Shown in pieces: positions 26,003 through 35,326 of a stretch of DNA of 64,000 bases (the first letter of the stretch is position 1; every line of letters begins with the position of its first letter). The notes under the pieces were generated by a model, which saw only the letters and a list, made by a program, of their open reading frames with translations, was not told where the DNA came from and ran no database searches. Made by a program: the position numbers and the translations under genes. This stretch comes from Halodurantibacterium flavum (GTDB lineage: Bacteria; Pseudomonadota; Alphaproteobacteria; Rhodobacterales; Rhodobacteraceae): NCBI RefSeq assembly GCF_042681825.1, contig NZ_JBHUGH010000002.1, forward strand, positions 369,363 to 433,362, given 5' to 3'.

Positions 26003-26072
26003 GATATACGATGCGTATCCGGTAAGTGGAGACATACGTCTCGTATGTCAACAGGGATACGAGCCGTATGTC
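26003..26072. promoter_or_regulatory. Three TetR-type operators between ridA-like and tetR genes
   Basis: Three related palindromes: GATATACGATGCGTATCC (26003-26020), GACATACGTCTCGTATGTC (26031-26049, perfect 8-bp arms) and GGATACGAGCCGTATGTC (26055-26072, imperfect). All share ATACG-N3-CGTAT. They fill the divergent promoter region and their centres are about 28 and 24 bases apart. Confidence 0.75.
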
Positions 26073-26086
26073 AGTTGGAGATTGCG

Positions 26087-26695
26087 ATGGTCAGGCGGAC
26101 GCGCGCCGAAATGATGGGGGAAACGCGGCGCAGGCTTTTGGCCTCTGCCCGTGCGGCTTTTGCGGAAAAGGGGTTTTCGGCCACGTCGATGGATGACCTG
26201 ACGGCGGCTGTGGGGCTGACGCGCGGGGCGCTTTATCACAACTTCGGCGACAAAAGGGGGCTCTTTGCGGCGGTGGTCGAACAGATCGATGCCGAGATGG
26301 CGGACCGTGCGCGCAGCCTTGCGGCGGCCGAGGACAGTCTTTGGGACGCGCTTCTGACCGAGGGCAGCGCCTATATCGAGATGGCGCTCGACCCGGAGGT
26401 GCAGCGCATCGTCCTGCGCGACGGCCCGGCGGTGCTGGGCGATCCGGCGCATTGGCCCAGCCAGAACCGATGCCTGGACGCGACGCGCACGGCGGTCACG
26501 CAACTGCTGGCGAACGGGGTGCTGCGCCCGGTGGATATCGAGGCGGCTGCCCGCCTTCTGAACGGCGCGGCGCTGAACGCGGCGCTGTGGGTTGCCGCCT
26601 GCGACGATCCGGCCGCGATGCTGCCCAAGGCGCAGGACGCCTTCCGGATGCTCGCCGAGGGGCTTTTGGCGGAAAGGGCGGACCGGAGGGCGTGA
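26087..26695 (+). CDS. TetR/AcrR-family regulator
   Basis: A 202-residue TetR regulator. HTH near residues 10-60: RRRLLASARAAFAEKGFSAT and LTRGALYHNFGDKRGLFAAVV, the latter close to those of AcrR/TtgR-like repressors. The C-terminal helical domain has the TetR_C pattern with LNGAALNAALWVAA. It starts 14 bases after the third palindrome and probably binds all three, controlling itself and the RidA-like gene. The start at MVRRTRAEM was chosen from HTH position. Confidence 0.9.
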   Translation: MVRRTRAEMMGETRRRLLASARAAFAEKGFSATSMDDLTAAVGLTRGALYHNFGDKRGLFAAVVEQIDAEMADRARSLAAAEDSLWDALLTEGSAYIEMALDPEVQRIVLRDGPAVLGDPAHWPSQNRCLDATRTAVTQLLANGVLRPVDIEAAARLLNGAALNAALWVAACDDPAAMLPKAQDAFRMLAEGLLAERADRRA

Positions 26696-26741
26696 CGAGG
26701 ACGAGGGCCGCGATTAACGCCGCCGGTGACCCGCGCCCGAC

Positions 26742-27458
26742 TCAGCCCTTTGTCCGGCTGGCGAGGCCGGCGATGAACGCCTCGACATAGACCCTGAAGC
26801 CGCCGTCCAGCGGCACGACAGATCCGTTGTCCCAGCGCAGGATGAACGCCTTGTTCGCCATGTCCGGCAGCGCGCTGTGCAGACGGGGGAACCTTTCCGC
26901 GTCGATCTGCGCGAGATCCTCGCGAAACCGGTCCTCCCATTCCTGCTGGCGCGCGGGGGCGGCGGCCAGTTCCAGCGTGACAAAGCCGACCAGCGCGGCA
27001 AGGGTCGCGTTATAGGCGTCGATCAGCGCCGTCCCTTCAAAGCCCGCGCGGCCGAGCGCGTCGAGAATCCGCTCGATCAGCGGTGCGCTGGACATTCCGT
27101 TCGATACCAGTTGGCTGCCCGTAAAGGTGGCGATGTTCGGGTGGCGGTGCATGGCCTTTCGATAGCCCTCGAAAAGCCCGCGCAGGGTGACGCGCCAGTC
27201 CTCTCCCTTTGGCGCCGGAACCATGAAGCCGTCGATGACATGTGCCGCCACCTCGGCTAGGAAATCGTCCTTTCTGCCGCCGATGTGCCAGTAGATCGTG
27301 GCGGGGTAGACACCCATGACACGCGCCAGTTCCCGCACGCTGAAGCCTGCTGTGCCGCGCGCGTCGATCAGCCTGACGGCAGCGTCCAGAACCGCGGCCT
27401 TGTCCAGCCCGTGGCGTATGCCTGCGCCCTCTGCCCCTGATCTGCCGCCGGTCGTCAT
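26742..27458 (-). CDS. TetR-family regulator (TetR_C-type)
   Basis: A 238-residue regulator. HTH about residues 20-65 (KAAVLDAAVRLIDARGTAGF, LARVMGVYPATIYWHIGGRK), then a long helical C-terminal domain of the TetR_C (tetracycline repressor-like) type. The start follows GGGAGAGACGG. It is divergent from the class III aminotransferase with a 109-base gap that holds a palindrome, and so probably represses it. Confidence 0.88.
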   Translation of the reverse strand: MTTGGRSGAEGAGIRHGLDKAAVLDAAVRLIDARGTAGFSVRELARVMGVYPATIYWHIGGRKDDFLAEVAAHVIDGFMVPAPKGEDWRVTLRGLFEGYRKAMHRHPNIATFTGSQLVSNGMSSAPLIERILDALGRAGFEGTALIDAYNATLAALVGFVTLELAAAPARQQEWEDRFREDLAQIDAERFPRLHSALPDMANKAFILRWDNGSVVPLDGGFRVYVEAFIAGLASRTKG

Positions 27459-27514
27459 CCGTCTCTCCCTCTCTGCCCGGCAAGGCTTGACAACATGAAG
27501 GCCCGGCGTCAAGT

Positions 27515-27533
27515 TCTTGTCCGGCGAACAAGA
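27515..27533. promoter_or_regulatory. Putative TetR operator
   Basis: TCTTGT-CCGGCGA-ACAAGA, a perfect 6-bp-arm palindrome in the gap between the TetR gene and the aminotransferase gene. A longer-range CTTGAC/GTCAAG pair (27486-27512) lies just beside it. Confidence 0.5.
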
Positions 27534-27567
27534 GCCACACATCACGCCGGACAGGGAGATATCGGGC

Positions 27568-28887
27568 ATGAACAGCGCAGGTCCGGCAGCCATCCAGACG
27601 CTGCAGCAGGCGGTGCAAGAGGCGGTGAACCGCTATGTGGCGCGCAACCCCCGCAGCGCCGCCGCGGCCGATGACGCGGCCCGGGCGATGCCCGGGGGTA
27701 ATACGCGGTCGTCGCTGTTCCACCGCCCCTTTCCGCTGCGCATGGCACAGGGGGCGGGCTGCCGGCTGCGCGACGTGGACGGGCACGACTACATCGACCT
27801 TCTGGGCGAGTTCACCTCGGGCATCGCGGGCCATTCGCCCGAACCGATCCTGACGGCGATCCGGGACGCGCTGGCGGATGGCATCAACCTCTCGGCGCAT
27901 AACATGCTTGAGGCCCGGCTTGCGGCGGGGCTTTGCGCGCGGTTTCCGTCCATCGACCTGATCCGCTTTGCCAATTCCGGGACCGAGGCCAATCTGATGG
28001 CGCTGGCAACCGCCCGCGCCTTTACCGGGCGACACAAGGTCGTGGTGTTCGAGAACGCTTATCACGGCGGCCTCTTGGCCTTTGGCCCCGGCGGGCTGCG
28101 CGTGGCAGTGCCCCATGACTATGCCATCCTGCCCTATAACGACAAAGACGCCGCAGAGAGCTACTTTGCGCGCCATGGCGCAGAGGTCGCGGCGGTTCTG
28201 GTAGAGCCGATGCTGGGCGCTGGCGGCTGCGTGCCGGGCGACCCGGAATTCCTTTCGCTGCTGGCGCGGCTTGCCCGCCATCACGAGGCGATCCTGATCT
28301 TTGACGAGGTGCAGACCTCGCGCCTTTCGGCGGGCGGGCGCCAGGCGCTGCTGGGCATGACGCCGGACATGACCACGATCGGCAAGTATTTCGGCGGCGG
28401 GCTGGCATTTGGCGCCTTTGGCGGCCGCGCGGACCTGATGGCGCAATACGATCCCCGGCAGGCGGGGGCGTTGATGCATGCGGGCACGTTCAACAACAAC
28501 ACGCTGGCCATGGCCGCAGGCCTTGCGGCGCTGGAACATGTGGTGACGCCCGACGCGCTGGACCGGATCAATGCCCTGGGCGACGCGATGCGCGGGTCGC
28601 TGAATGCCCTCTTTGCCGAACAGGGCGCGCCGTTTCATGTGACCGGGCTCGGCTCGATCATGAACATCCATCCGGTCCCGGCAACAGGGGCAGAGGCGGG
28701 GTTGTTGCGGGATCTGATCTTCTTCGACCTGCTGGAGCGGGGGTTCTTCATCGCCTCGCGCGGGTTGATCGCGCTCAGCGTCCCCATCGGCCCCGCCGAA
28801 ATGTCGGCCTTCGCGGACGCCGTCCGCGATATCCTGATCGCGCGGCGCGGCGTTCTGGGGCAGGCCGTCCCTAGCGCGCCCCGTTGA
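27568..28887 (+). CDS. Class III PLP-dependent aminotransferase (glutamate-1-semialdehyde aminomutase-like)
   Basis: A 439-residue fold-type I aminotransferase. Recognised features are NSGTEANLMALATAR (phosphate site), the cofactor Asp D246 in LIFDEVQTSR and the Schiff-base Lys K273 in TIGKYFGGGLAFGAFGG. The N-terminal PGGNTRSSLFHRPFP and overall length resemble GSA-aminomutase-like enzymes, but no haem genes adjoin, so another amino or keto substrate is likely. It runs convergently into the DadA-like gene with a 17-base overlap. Expression is probably repressed by the divergent TetR. Substrate unknown; racemisation of amino-acid derivatives is one possibility in this setting. Confidence 0.88.
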   Translation: MNSAGPAAIQTLQQAVQEAVNRYVARNPRSAAAADDAARAMPGGNTRSSLFHRPFPLRMAQGAGCRLRDVDGHDYIDLLGEFTSGIAGHSPEPILTAIRDALADGINLSAHNMLEARLAAGLCARFPSIDLIRFANSGTEANLMALATARAFTGRHKVVVFENAYHGGLLAFGPGGLRVAVPHDYAILPYNDKDAAESYFARHGAEVAAVLVEPMLGAGGCVPGDPEFLSLLARLARHHEAILIFDEVQTSRLSAGGRQALLGMTPDMTTIGKYFGGGLAFGAFGGRADLMAQYDPRQAGALMHAGTFNNNTLAMAAGLAALEHVVTPDALDRINALGDAMRGSLNALFAEQGAPFHVTGLGSIMNIHPVPATGAEAGLLRDLIFFDLLERGFFIASRGLIALSVPIGPAEMSAFADAVRDILIARRGVLGQAVPSAPR

Positions 28888-30121
28888 AGCGCGTCGCGGC
28901 ATAGGGCGCGGGGTCAAGGAACGGGCGGTCCCCGGCGATCATCTCGGCGAGCAACTGGCCGGTGACGGGACCGAGCGTAAAGCCCTGATGGGCGTGCCCG
29001 AAATTGAACCACAGGCCGGGATCGCGCGGCGCCGGCCCGACCACCGGCAGCATGTCGGCCGTGCAGGGCCGTGCGCCGCGCCACGGCTCGGCCTCGACCG
29101 GTTGGCCGAGGTCCACGATCTCGGCCGCCGCTTGCGCCGCGCGAAGGCTTTGCACGGGCGTCGAAGGGGCATCGCGCAAGGCGAATTCCGCCCCGGTCGA
29201 GATGCGCAGCCCCTGCGCCATGGGTGCAAGCACCGCGCCGCGCTCCGCGTCCAGCATCGGCAGGTCGAGCCCCGTGCCCGTGATGTGATAGTGGCGGTGA
29301 TAGCCGCGCTTGACGAAAAGCGGCAGGCGATAGCCAAGCGACCGCGTCAGGTCCGCCGCCCAGGGGCCAAGCGCGATAACGGCCTGCCCGGCTGTCACGC
29401 GGCCCTCGCCGGTTGTGACGGACCAGCCGCCATCCGCCCGCGCAAGGCTTGTGGCGTCGCCCCGCAGGATGGTGCCGCCGCGCTGGCGAAAGAGGTCGGC
29501 GTAGCGGGCGACAAGCTCGCCGGGCGCGCGCACCGTCCAGGGATCATGCCAGTGCAGCGCCCCGGCAAGCGGGCGCGTCAGCGCGGGCTCGGCCCGGTGC
29601 AGTGCCGCGCCGTCCTGAACAGTGCAGGCAAGGCCGTGGTCGCGCGCCATCCCCTCGGCCGCCGCCGCGGCTGCGTCGAGCGCCCCTGTCGTGCGGAAGA
29701 CAAAGCGGAACCCATCGCGCCGGACCAGATCTCCGGCCCCGGCCGCCTCGATCAGCGGGGCATGGGCGCGCAGGCAGTGTTCGATCAGGCGGGCATGTGC
29801 GCTGGCGACCGCCCCATATCGCGCCGGCGCCGAGAACCGCCAGTAGTCCAGCAGCGGCCCCGCCAGCCCCGGCAGCGCGCGCAGGTGATAGTTCACCTCG
29901 GGCCCGATCCGCAATGCGGCGCGCAGGATCGCCGAGGCGGTGCGGGGAAAGGCGTAGGGCTCCACCGCCTCGCGCTGGATGATGCCCGCATTGCCGAAAG
30001 AGGTTTCCTGACCCGGGTCGCGCCGGTCGATCAACACGGCATCGTGCCCGCGGGCCTGCAGATGCAGCGCCGTGCAGACGCCGACCATTCCCGCCCCCAG
30101 AACCATCACATCGGGTTTCAT
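28871..30121 (-). CDS. D-amino acid dehydrogenase-like FAD oxidoreductase (DadA family)
   Basis: A 416-residue DAO-family flavoenzyme. The FAD-binding VMVLGAGMVGVCTALHLQ is at the N-terminus, DRRDPGQETSFGNAGIIQ matches DadA closely, and the C-terminal WFNFGHAHQGFTLGPVTG closes the FAD site. It would oxidise D-amino acids to keto acids and ammonia, passing electrons to the membrane quinone pool. In the same direction as the amidase and dipeptide importer upstream, so the gene set likely imports, hydrolyses and oxidises D-amino-acid derivatives. Confidence 0.9.
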   Translation of the reverse strand: MKPDVMVLGAGMVGVCTALHLQARGHDAVLIDRRDPGQETSFGNAGIIQREAVEPYAFPRTASAILRAALRIGPEVNYHLRALPGLAGPLLDYWRFSAPARYGAVASAHARLIEHCLRAHAPLIEAAGAGDLVRRDGFRFVFRTTGALDAAAAAAEGMARDHGLACTVQDGAALHRAEPALTRPLAGALHWHDPWTVRAPGELVARYADLFRQRGGTILRGDATSLARADGGWSVTTGEGRVTAGQAVIALGPWAADLTRSLGYRLPLFVKRGYHRHYHITGTGLDLPMLDAERGAVLAPMAQGLRISTGAEFALRDAPSTPVQSLRAAQAAAEIVDLGQPVEAEPWRGARPCTADMLPVVGPAPRDPGLWFNFGHAHQGFTLGPVTGQLLAEMIAGDRPFLDPAPYAATRFNGAR

Positions 30122-30131
30122 CCGGCGTGCC

Positions 30132-30263
30132 TCATTGGTCAGCCGCGTCCGGCGGCGATGACAGGGGTCGTTCCGTCAGGCGCAAGGGGCAGTTCGTCCG
30201 ACGGAAAGTCCAGCCTTGCCGCGCGGCGCAGTCTGCGGCGGGGACGCTGGGGGTTTCGGGCAT
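30132..30263 (-). CDS. Possible 43-residue small protein
   Basis: A short frame in the 167-base gap between the amidase and DadA-like genes, on their strand. Its ATG is preceded by an excellent AAAAGGAGA at normal spacing, which is the main support. The predicted product (Pro/Arg-rich, two Cys) has no recognisable domain. The +2 frame over the second half also reads protein-like and ends three codons earlier, so this could instead be the remnant of a longer gene. Confidence 0.35.
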   Translation of the reverse strand: MPETPSVPAADCAARQGWTFRRTNCPLRLTERPLSSPPDAADQ

Positions 30264-30288
30264 TCCGCTTCTCCTTTTGCGGCGGGTC

Positions 30289-31779
30289 TCAGGCGAAGCC
30301 AAGGAACTCGGCATCGGCAGCGATGGGCGGCGCCTTGGTCAGCGCGGCGATATCGGGGCGTGGCCGCGCGAGGTCGGGTTCGCTCGCCAGATAATGCTCC
30401 AGCGTCGCGGCAAAGGCGAGCGTTGCGACATCTTCACCGCGCCCGCCCACGATCTGAAGACCGAACGGCATCCCGAGCGCATCGCGGCCCACCGGCAGCA
30501 CGACCGAGGGATGCCCAGCCAGTGTCGCGCCATAGGCCATCGACAGCCAGTGATAATAGCTCCGCGTCGGGTGGCCGTCGATCTCGGCCGGGTAAAGCTC
30601 GTGCCAGTCGCGCGGGCTGATCGTGACGGCGGGGGCAAGCAGGAAATCGTGCCGTTCGAAAAAGACCTGCCAGTCGCGGTAGATGCGCGTCTGGATCTCC
30701 ATCGCGCGGCCCACATCGATCGCGGAATAGCCCTCGGCCTCGGCAACGTTGGCGCGGACGTTTGGCCCGATCTGCGCGGGATGTTCCGCCAGCAACCTGC
30801 GATGCTGGCCCGAGAACATCACCGCACGCAGGATGGCAAAGGCGTCATCGGCGCCGGTGCAGTCGGGATGGGTCCGCTCGGCCCGGGCGAAGACGTGCTC
30901 GAACCGGGCGATCTTGGCCCGGAACGCCTCGGCAACGGTATGTTCCACCATGGCAAAGCCGAAGTCCTCGGTCACGGCCACACGCGCGCTGCCCAGATCG
31001 ACGCGGGCGAGGCGGGCGAAATCGCCGGCATCGTAATGCGTCCGGCCCTGCGCCACCGAGACCCAGGGGTCACGCCGGTCCGGCCGGATCATGGCCGAAA
31101 GCATGAGGGCCGCATCCGTCACGTTGCGCGCCATCGGTCCGTTGCTGGGCAGGGGCAGAAACCCCATTGCCCGGCTGTGACCCGGCACCACCCCATGCGA
31201 CGGACGAAAACCCACCACACCGCAAAAGGCGGCCGGATTGCGCAGGCTGCCGCCGGTGTCCGAACCGGTGGCAAGGGGCGAGATCCCGACCGCCAGCGCC
31301 GCCGCCGACCCGCCCGAGGACCCGGCCGCCGACCGCGAAGGGTCGAACGGGTTGCCTGTCGCGCCATAGACGGCGTTGCGGGTATTGCCGCCCGCGCTCC
31401 ATTCCGGGTTGTTGGCCTTGCCCATCATCAGCGCACCTTCGGCCCGCAGCTGGGCGATCATCGGGTCGTCCGCCTTTGCCACGTTGCCGGCGAAAATCTC
31501 GCTGCCGAACGTGGTCGGCAGGCCCGCGACGTCGACCATGTCCTTGACGCAGACGGGCAGGCCATGCAGCGCGCCAAGCGGCCCACCCGTCATCACCTTG
31601 CGTTCGGCCGCACGGGCGGCGTCGAGCATCCGCTCAAAATCCGGCACGACCAGCGCGTTGATGGCGTGATTGACGGCCTCGGCCCGGTCGATGCAGCTTT
31701 GGGCGAGTTCGACGGGCGACAGGCGTTTGCAGCCGATCAGCCATCGGGCCTCGGTGGCGTCGAGATCGCAGGGGTCCAT
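30289..31779 (-). CDS. Amidase (amidase-signature family)
   Basis: A 496-residue amidase with the Ser-cisSer-Lys triad in place: K79 (LPVCVKDMVDVAG), cis-Ser S154 (AAGSSGGSAAALA) and nucleophile S178 (GSDTGGSLRNPAAF). It hydrolyses carboxamides, here probably amides or amidated amino-acid derivatives brought in by the adjoining ABC importer. The start at MDPCDLDATEAR is preceded by GAGG; upstream in-frame codons lack support. It lies between the importer ATPase and the DadA-like gene. Confidence 0.92.
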   Translation of the reverse strand: MDPCDLDATEARWLIGCKRLSPVELAQSCIDRAEAVNHAINALVVPDFERMLDAARAAERKVMTGGPLGALHGLPVCVKDMVDVAGLPTTFGSEIFAGNVAKADDPMIAQLRAEGALMMGKANNPEWSAGGNTRNAVYGATGNPFDPSRSAAGSSGGSAAALAVGISPLATGSDTGGSLRNPAAFCGVVGFRPSHGVVPGHSRAMGFLPLPSNGPMARNVTDAALMLSAMIRPDRRDPWVSVAQGRTHYDAGDFARLARVDLGSARVAVTEDFGFAMVEHTVAEAFRAKIARFEHVFARAERTHPDCTGADDAFAILRAVMFSGQHRRLLAEHPAQIGPNVRANVAEAEGYSAIDVGRAMEIQTRIYRDWQVFFERHDFLLAPAVTISPRDWHELYPAEIDGHPTRSYYHWLSMAYGATLAGHPSVVLPVGRDALGMPFGLQIVGGRGEDVATLAFAATLEHYLASEPDLARPRPDIAALTKAPPIAADAEFLGFA

Positions 31780-31817
31780 GATGGAAAACCTCGGTAGTTT
31801 GGAAAGGAAATGAGGGG

Positions 31818-33473
31818 TCAGGCGGAGGCGCGTGGCGCAAAGGCCGCAAAGTCCCAATGCCGTCCCGGTGCCGCCTCCATCAGCGAGCGGGTATAGTCGG
31901 CGCGGGGCTGGCCCAGCACCTGGGCGGTGGGTCCGTATTCGACCATGCGGCCCGCCTTCATCACCAGGATGTCGTCGCAGATCTGGGCCGCGACGCGCAG
32001 GTCATGGGTGATGAAGAGGATCGCAACACCCAGCCGGGTCTGTATATCGTCAAGCAACCGCAGAACCTGCGCCTGCACCGATACGTCGAGCGCCGAGACC
32101 GCCTCATCGGCGACCAGCACCTCGGGCTCCATGATCAGGGCGCGGGCAATGGCGATCCGCTGCCGTTGCCCGCCCGAAAACTGGTGGGGGAACCGGTTGA
32201 TCGCGTCAGCTGGCAGGCCGACCAGTTCCAGCAGGTCCTGCGCCCTTTCCCAGGAGTGGCCGAAGGGCGCGCCGTAGTTGACCGGCCCTTCCACAAGGCT
32301 GCGCCCGATTGTCATGCGGGGGTTGAGCGAGCGGTTTGGGTCCTGAAAGATCATCTGGATGCGCTTGCGATGCGGCTTGAGCGCCTGTGCCGACAGTTCC
32401 CCCACATGCTGGCCGCAGACCCGGATCGCGCCGCCGCTGGGGTCCACCAGCCGCATCACGCAGCGGGCAAGGGTGGACTTGCCCGATCCGCTTTCGCCCA
32501 CGACGCCCAGGGTCCGTCCGGCGCGCAGGGTGAATTCGACACCGTCCACCGCCACCGTTTCGCGCGCGGGGCGCCAGAGCCGCGAAAGGCCCCCCCGTCC
32601 GCCGTAGACCTTGCGCAGGCCCGTGACTTCCAGCACCGGTTTTGCGCGGGTCTCGCGGCGTGGCGGGCGGGGCAGAAGGCTGGGCACGGCGGAAAGCAGA
32701 TCGCGCGTATAGCCCGCTTGCGGGCGCGAAAGAACCTCACGCACCGGACCGGTCTCGACGATCTCGCCAGCGCGCATGACGCAGACACGATCCGCGATAT
32801 CCAGAACGACGCCCATGTCATGTGTGATGAACAGGACCGCCGTGCCATGCTGCGCCTGCAGGTCCCTGATCAGGGTCAGGATCTGGGCCTGCGTGGTGAC
32901 GTCCAGCGCGGTCGTGGGTTCATCCGCGATCAGCAGGCGCGGTTCCAGCACCAGCGCCATGGCGATCATCGCGCGCTGCCGCTGTCCGCCCGAAAGCTGG
33001 TGCGGAAAGCTGTCATGGATCCGCGCCACATCGGGCAGGCGCACCTGATCCAGCGCGTCGAGCACGCGGGTGCGGCGGGCGCTTGCCGACAGGGTGGCAT
33101 GGGTGCGCAGGCTTTCGTCGATCTGCGCGCCGATGGACATGACCGGGTTGAGCGCCGTCATGGGTTCCTGAAAGATCATTGCCATGCGGTTGCCGCGCAG
33201 GGCGCGCATCTGGGCGGGCGAGACCCCGGTCAGGTCGGTTCCGTCCAGCCGGATCGCGCCGCGCGTCACCTGCAACAGGCGGGGCGGCAAAAGGCCCATC
33301 GTGGCGAGCGACGTGACCGATTTGCCCGAGCCGGACTCGCCCACAAGGCACATCGTCTCGCCGGCGCGGATGTCGAACGAGACGCCGCGCAGGATGGGCT
33401 TTGCCCCGGGTCCGCCGGTGGCCACGGCGAGGTCCGCGACCTCGAGGACCGGTTTGTCGGCATGTTCAGTCAT
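31818..33473 (-). CDS. Dipeptide-type ABC transporter, fused dual ATP-binding protein
   Basis: A 551-residue fusion of DppD- and DppF-like ATPases. The first domain has Walker A GESGSGKSVTSLA (about residue 45), signature LSGGQRQRAMIAMAL and Walker B LLIADEPTTALD; the second has GESGSGKSTLARCVMR, QMIFQDPNRSLNPRM, FSGGQRQRIAIARAL and VLVADEAVSALD. In the second Walker B the usual Pro after Glu is Ala, a change seen in other DppF proteins. The ATG overlaps the DppC stop. Fused ATPases of this kind energise peptide, opine and glutathione importers. Confidence 0.93.
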   Translation of the reverse strand: MTEHADKPVLEVADLAVATGGPGAKPILRGVSFDIRAGETMCLVGESGSGKSVTSLATMGLLPPRLLQVTRGAIRLDGTDLTGVSPAQMRALRGNRMAMIFQEPMTALNPVMSIGAQIDESLRTHATLSASARRTRVLDALDQVRLPDVARIHDSFPHQLSGGQRQRAMIAMALVLEPRLLIADEPTTALDVTTQAQILTLIRDLQAQHGTAVLFITHDMGVVLDIADRVCVMRAGEIVETGPVREVLSRPQAGYTRDLLSAVPSLLPRPPRRETRAKPVLEVTGLRKVYGGRGGLSRLWRPARETVAVDGVEFTLRAGRTLGVVGESGSGKSTLARCVMRLVDPSGGAIRVCGQHVGELSAQALKPHRKRIQMIFQDPNRSLNPRMTIGRSLVEGPVNYGAPFGHSWERAQDLLELVGLPADAINRFPHQFSGGQRQRIAIARALIMEPEVLVADEAVSALDVSVQAQVLRLLDDIQTRLGVAILFITHDLRVAAQICDDILVMKAGRMVEYGPTAQVLGQPRADYTRSLMEAAPGRHWDFAAFAPRASA

Positions 33474-34345
33474 CAGCGATGCCTCGTGAGCTTGGGGTCG
33501 AGCGCGTCGCGCGCCGCATCGCCCAGAAGGTTGACCGAGAGAATGCAGACCGAGAGCGCAAGCCCCGGCCAGAACACCATTCCCGGCGCGAGCTGGAAAT
33601 AGGTCCTCCCCTCGGACATGATGTTCCCCCAGGACGGGGTTTCGGACCCGATGCCGACCCCGAGAAAGGACAACACCGCCTCGGTCAGGATGGCCGACGC
33701 GCAGATATAGGTCCCCTGGACGATCAACGGCGCGCTGGTCGAAGGCATCAGATGGCGCCACATCAGCCGGGGCCAGGGCGTGCCGGTCAGGATCGCTGCC
33801 TCGACGAACGGTTCCTCGCGGGTCTGAAGAACGCTGGCGCGCACCAGCCGGACGACCTGCGGGATCTCGGGGATGGTGATCGCAACGATCAGGGTCCAGA
33901 TGCTCGCCTGCGTCAGGGCGACGATGGCGATGGCCAGCAATACGGCCGGAATTGCCATCAGCCCGTCCATAATGCGCATCAGCACCGCGTCCACGGGGCG
34001 GAAATAGCCGGCAAGCAGCCCCAGGGGCAGCCCGATCGCCACGGCGGCAACGGCAACCCCAAGCCCCACCATCAGCGAGATGCGCGCCCCATGAACGATG
34101 CGCGAGAAGAGGTCACGCCCAAAGGCATCGGTGCCCAGCCAATGCGTCCCGTCCATGCCGCGCAGGCGGTTGGCGGGCGAGAGGGCCAAGGGATCGTGGA
34201 CCGTGATCCAGGGCGCCAGCAGCGCCATGAGAAGGAGCGCGAGCAGAATGAGACCGGCCGCCAGCGTCACCCTGTTGCGTCCCGGAAGGCTGCGCAGGAA
34301 CACAAGGGCCGGATGCCCGGAGAGAGAGGAAGGTGCGGACATCAA
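33473..34345 (-). CDS. Dipeptide-type ABC transporter permease (DppC-like)
   Basis: A 290-residue permease of the OppC/DppC family: N-terminal OppC_N helix (LILLALLLMALLAPWITV), the conserved HWLGTDAFGRDLFSRIVHGARISL, and the EAA loop near ILTGTPWPRLMWRHLMP. It starts within the DppB stop (ATGATG) and overlaps the ATPase gene at its end. It forms the channel with the DppB-like protein. Confidence 0.93.
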   Translation of the reverse strand: MMSAPSSLSGHPALVFLRSLPGRNRVTLAAGLILLALLLMALLAPWITVHDPLALSPANRLRGMDGTHWLGTDAFGRDLFSRIVHGARISLMVGLGVAVAAVAIGLPLGLLAGYFRPVDAVLMRIMDGLMAIPAVLLAIAIVALTQASIWTLIVAITIPEIPQVVRLVRASVLQTREEPFVEAAILTGTPWPRLMWRHLMPSTSAPLIVQGTYICASAILTEAVLSFLGVGIGSETPSWGNIMSEGRTYFQLAPGMVFWPGLALSVCILSVNLLGDAARDALDPKLTRHR

Positions 34346-35283
34346 TAGCGTATCCTCGGGTCGGTCAGGGCATAGGAGATGTCGATCAGCAGGTTGATCA
34401 GAACGTAAAGGCCGGCGGTCAGCAGGATCAGCGCCTGTATCACCGGGTAGTCGCGCGCCAGCACCGCATCCACGATCAGCCGGCCCAGCCCGGGGATGTT
34501 GAAGACCGTCTCGGTCACCACCACGCCCGAGACCATGAGCGCGAAGCCCGTGCCGATGACAGTCAGGATCGGCACCGCGGCATTGCGAAGGGCATGGTGG
34601 AACAGCACGACAGGCTCGGTCACGCCCTTGGCGCGGGCGGTGCGGATGTAATCCTCATCCAGCACACCCAGGACGCTCGCGCGCGTCATCCGCGCGATCA
34701 GGGCGATGTAGACCGTCGACAGCGCCAGCGCGGGCAGGACGATCCGGCTCGCGAACTCGCCCACGCCTTGGGTGATGCTGCGAAAACCCTGCACCGGCAG
34801 CCAGCGCAGTTCGATCGCAAAGATCTGGATCAGCACATAGCCGATCACGAAGACCGGGATCGAAAACCCGACGACCGAGGCCGACATCACCAGATTGTCG
34901 ATCCACCCGCCCCGGCGCCATGCCGCCAGCACCCCCAGCGGCACCGCGATCAGCGCGGTAAAGACGATGGACACGAGCGCAAGGCTGATCGTCGGTTCCA
35001 GCCGCTGGCCGATCATTGTCAGGACCGGTGTCTGCGACAAGAGCGAGATCCCGAAGTCACCCCGCAGCACACCCCCCAGCCAGATGAAGAACTGCCGGTG
35101 CAAGGGCTGGTTCAAGCCCAGAATGTCGCGGATCTGCTGAAGCTGCTGGGGCGATGCGTTGTCGCCGGCGATGATCGCGGCGGGATCGCCGGGCGAGAGC
35201 CGCAGCAGCAGAAAGACGAAGAGCGCGACGACAAGCAGAACCGGAATGGCCGCAAGAACGCGCCGGAGAAGGTAGCCGAGCAT
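34342..35283 (-). CDS. Dipeptide-type ABC transporter permease (DppB-like)
   Basis: A 313-residue permease of the OppB/DppB family, with the N-terminal LGYLLRRVLAAIPVLLVV helix, LRLSPGDPAAIIAGD, LRGDFGISLLSQTPV and the EAA loop DYIRTARAKGVTEPVVLFHH. About six spans. It follows the binding-protein gene after an 80-base gap containing a strong hairpin. Confidence 0.94.
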   Translation of the reverse strand: MLGYLLRRVLAAIPVLLVVALFVFLLLRLSPGDPAAIIAGDNASPQQLQQIRDILGLNQPLHRQFFIWLGGVLRGDFGISLLSQTPVLTMIGQRLEPTISLALVSIVFTALIAVPLGVLAAWRRGGWIDNLVMSASVVGFSIPVFVIGYVLIQIFAIELRWLPVQGFRSITQGVGEFASRIVLPALALSTVYIALIARMTRASVLGVLDEDYIRTARAKGVTEPVVLFHHALRNAAVPILTVIGTGFALMVSGVVVTETVFNIPGLGRLIVDAVLARDYPVIQALILLTAGLYVLINLLIDISYALTDPRIRY

Positions 35284-35326
35284 GGGATCTGTCCGTTTCG
35301 CGAAAAGGGGTCGGGCGGATCGGCGT

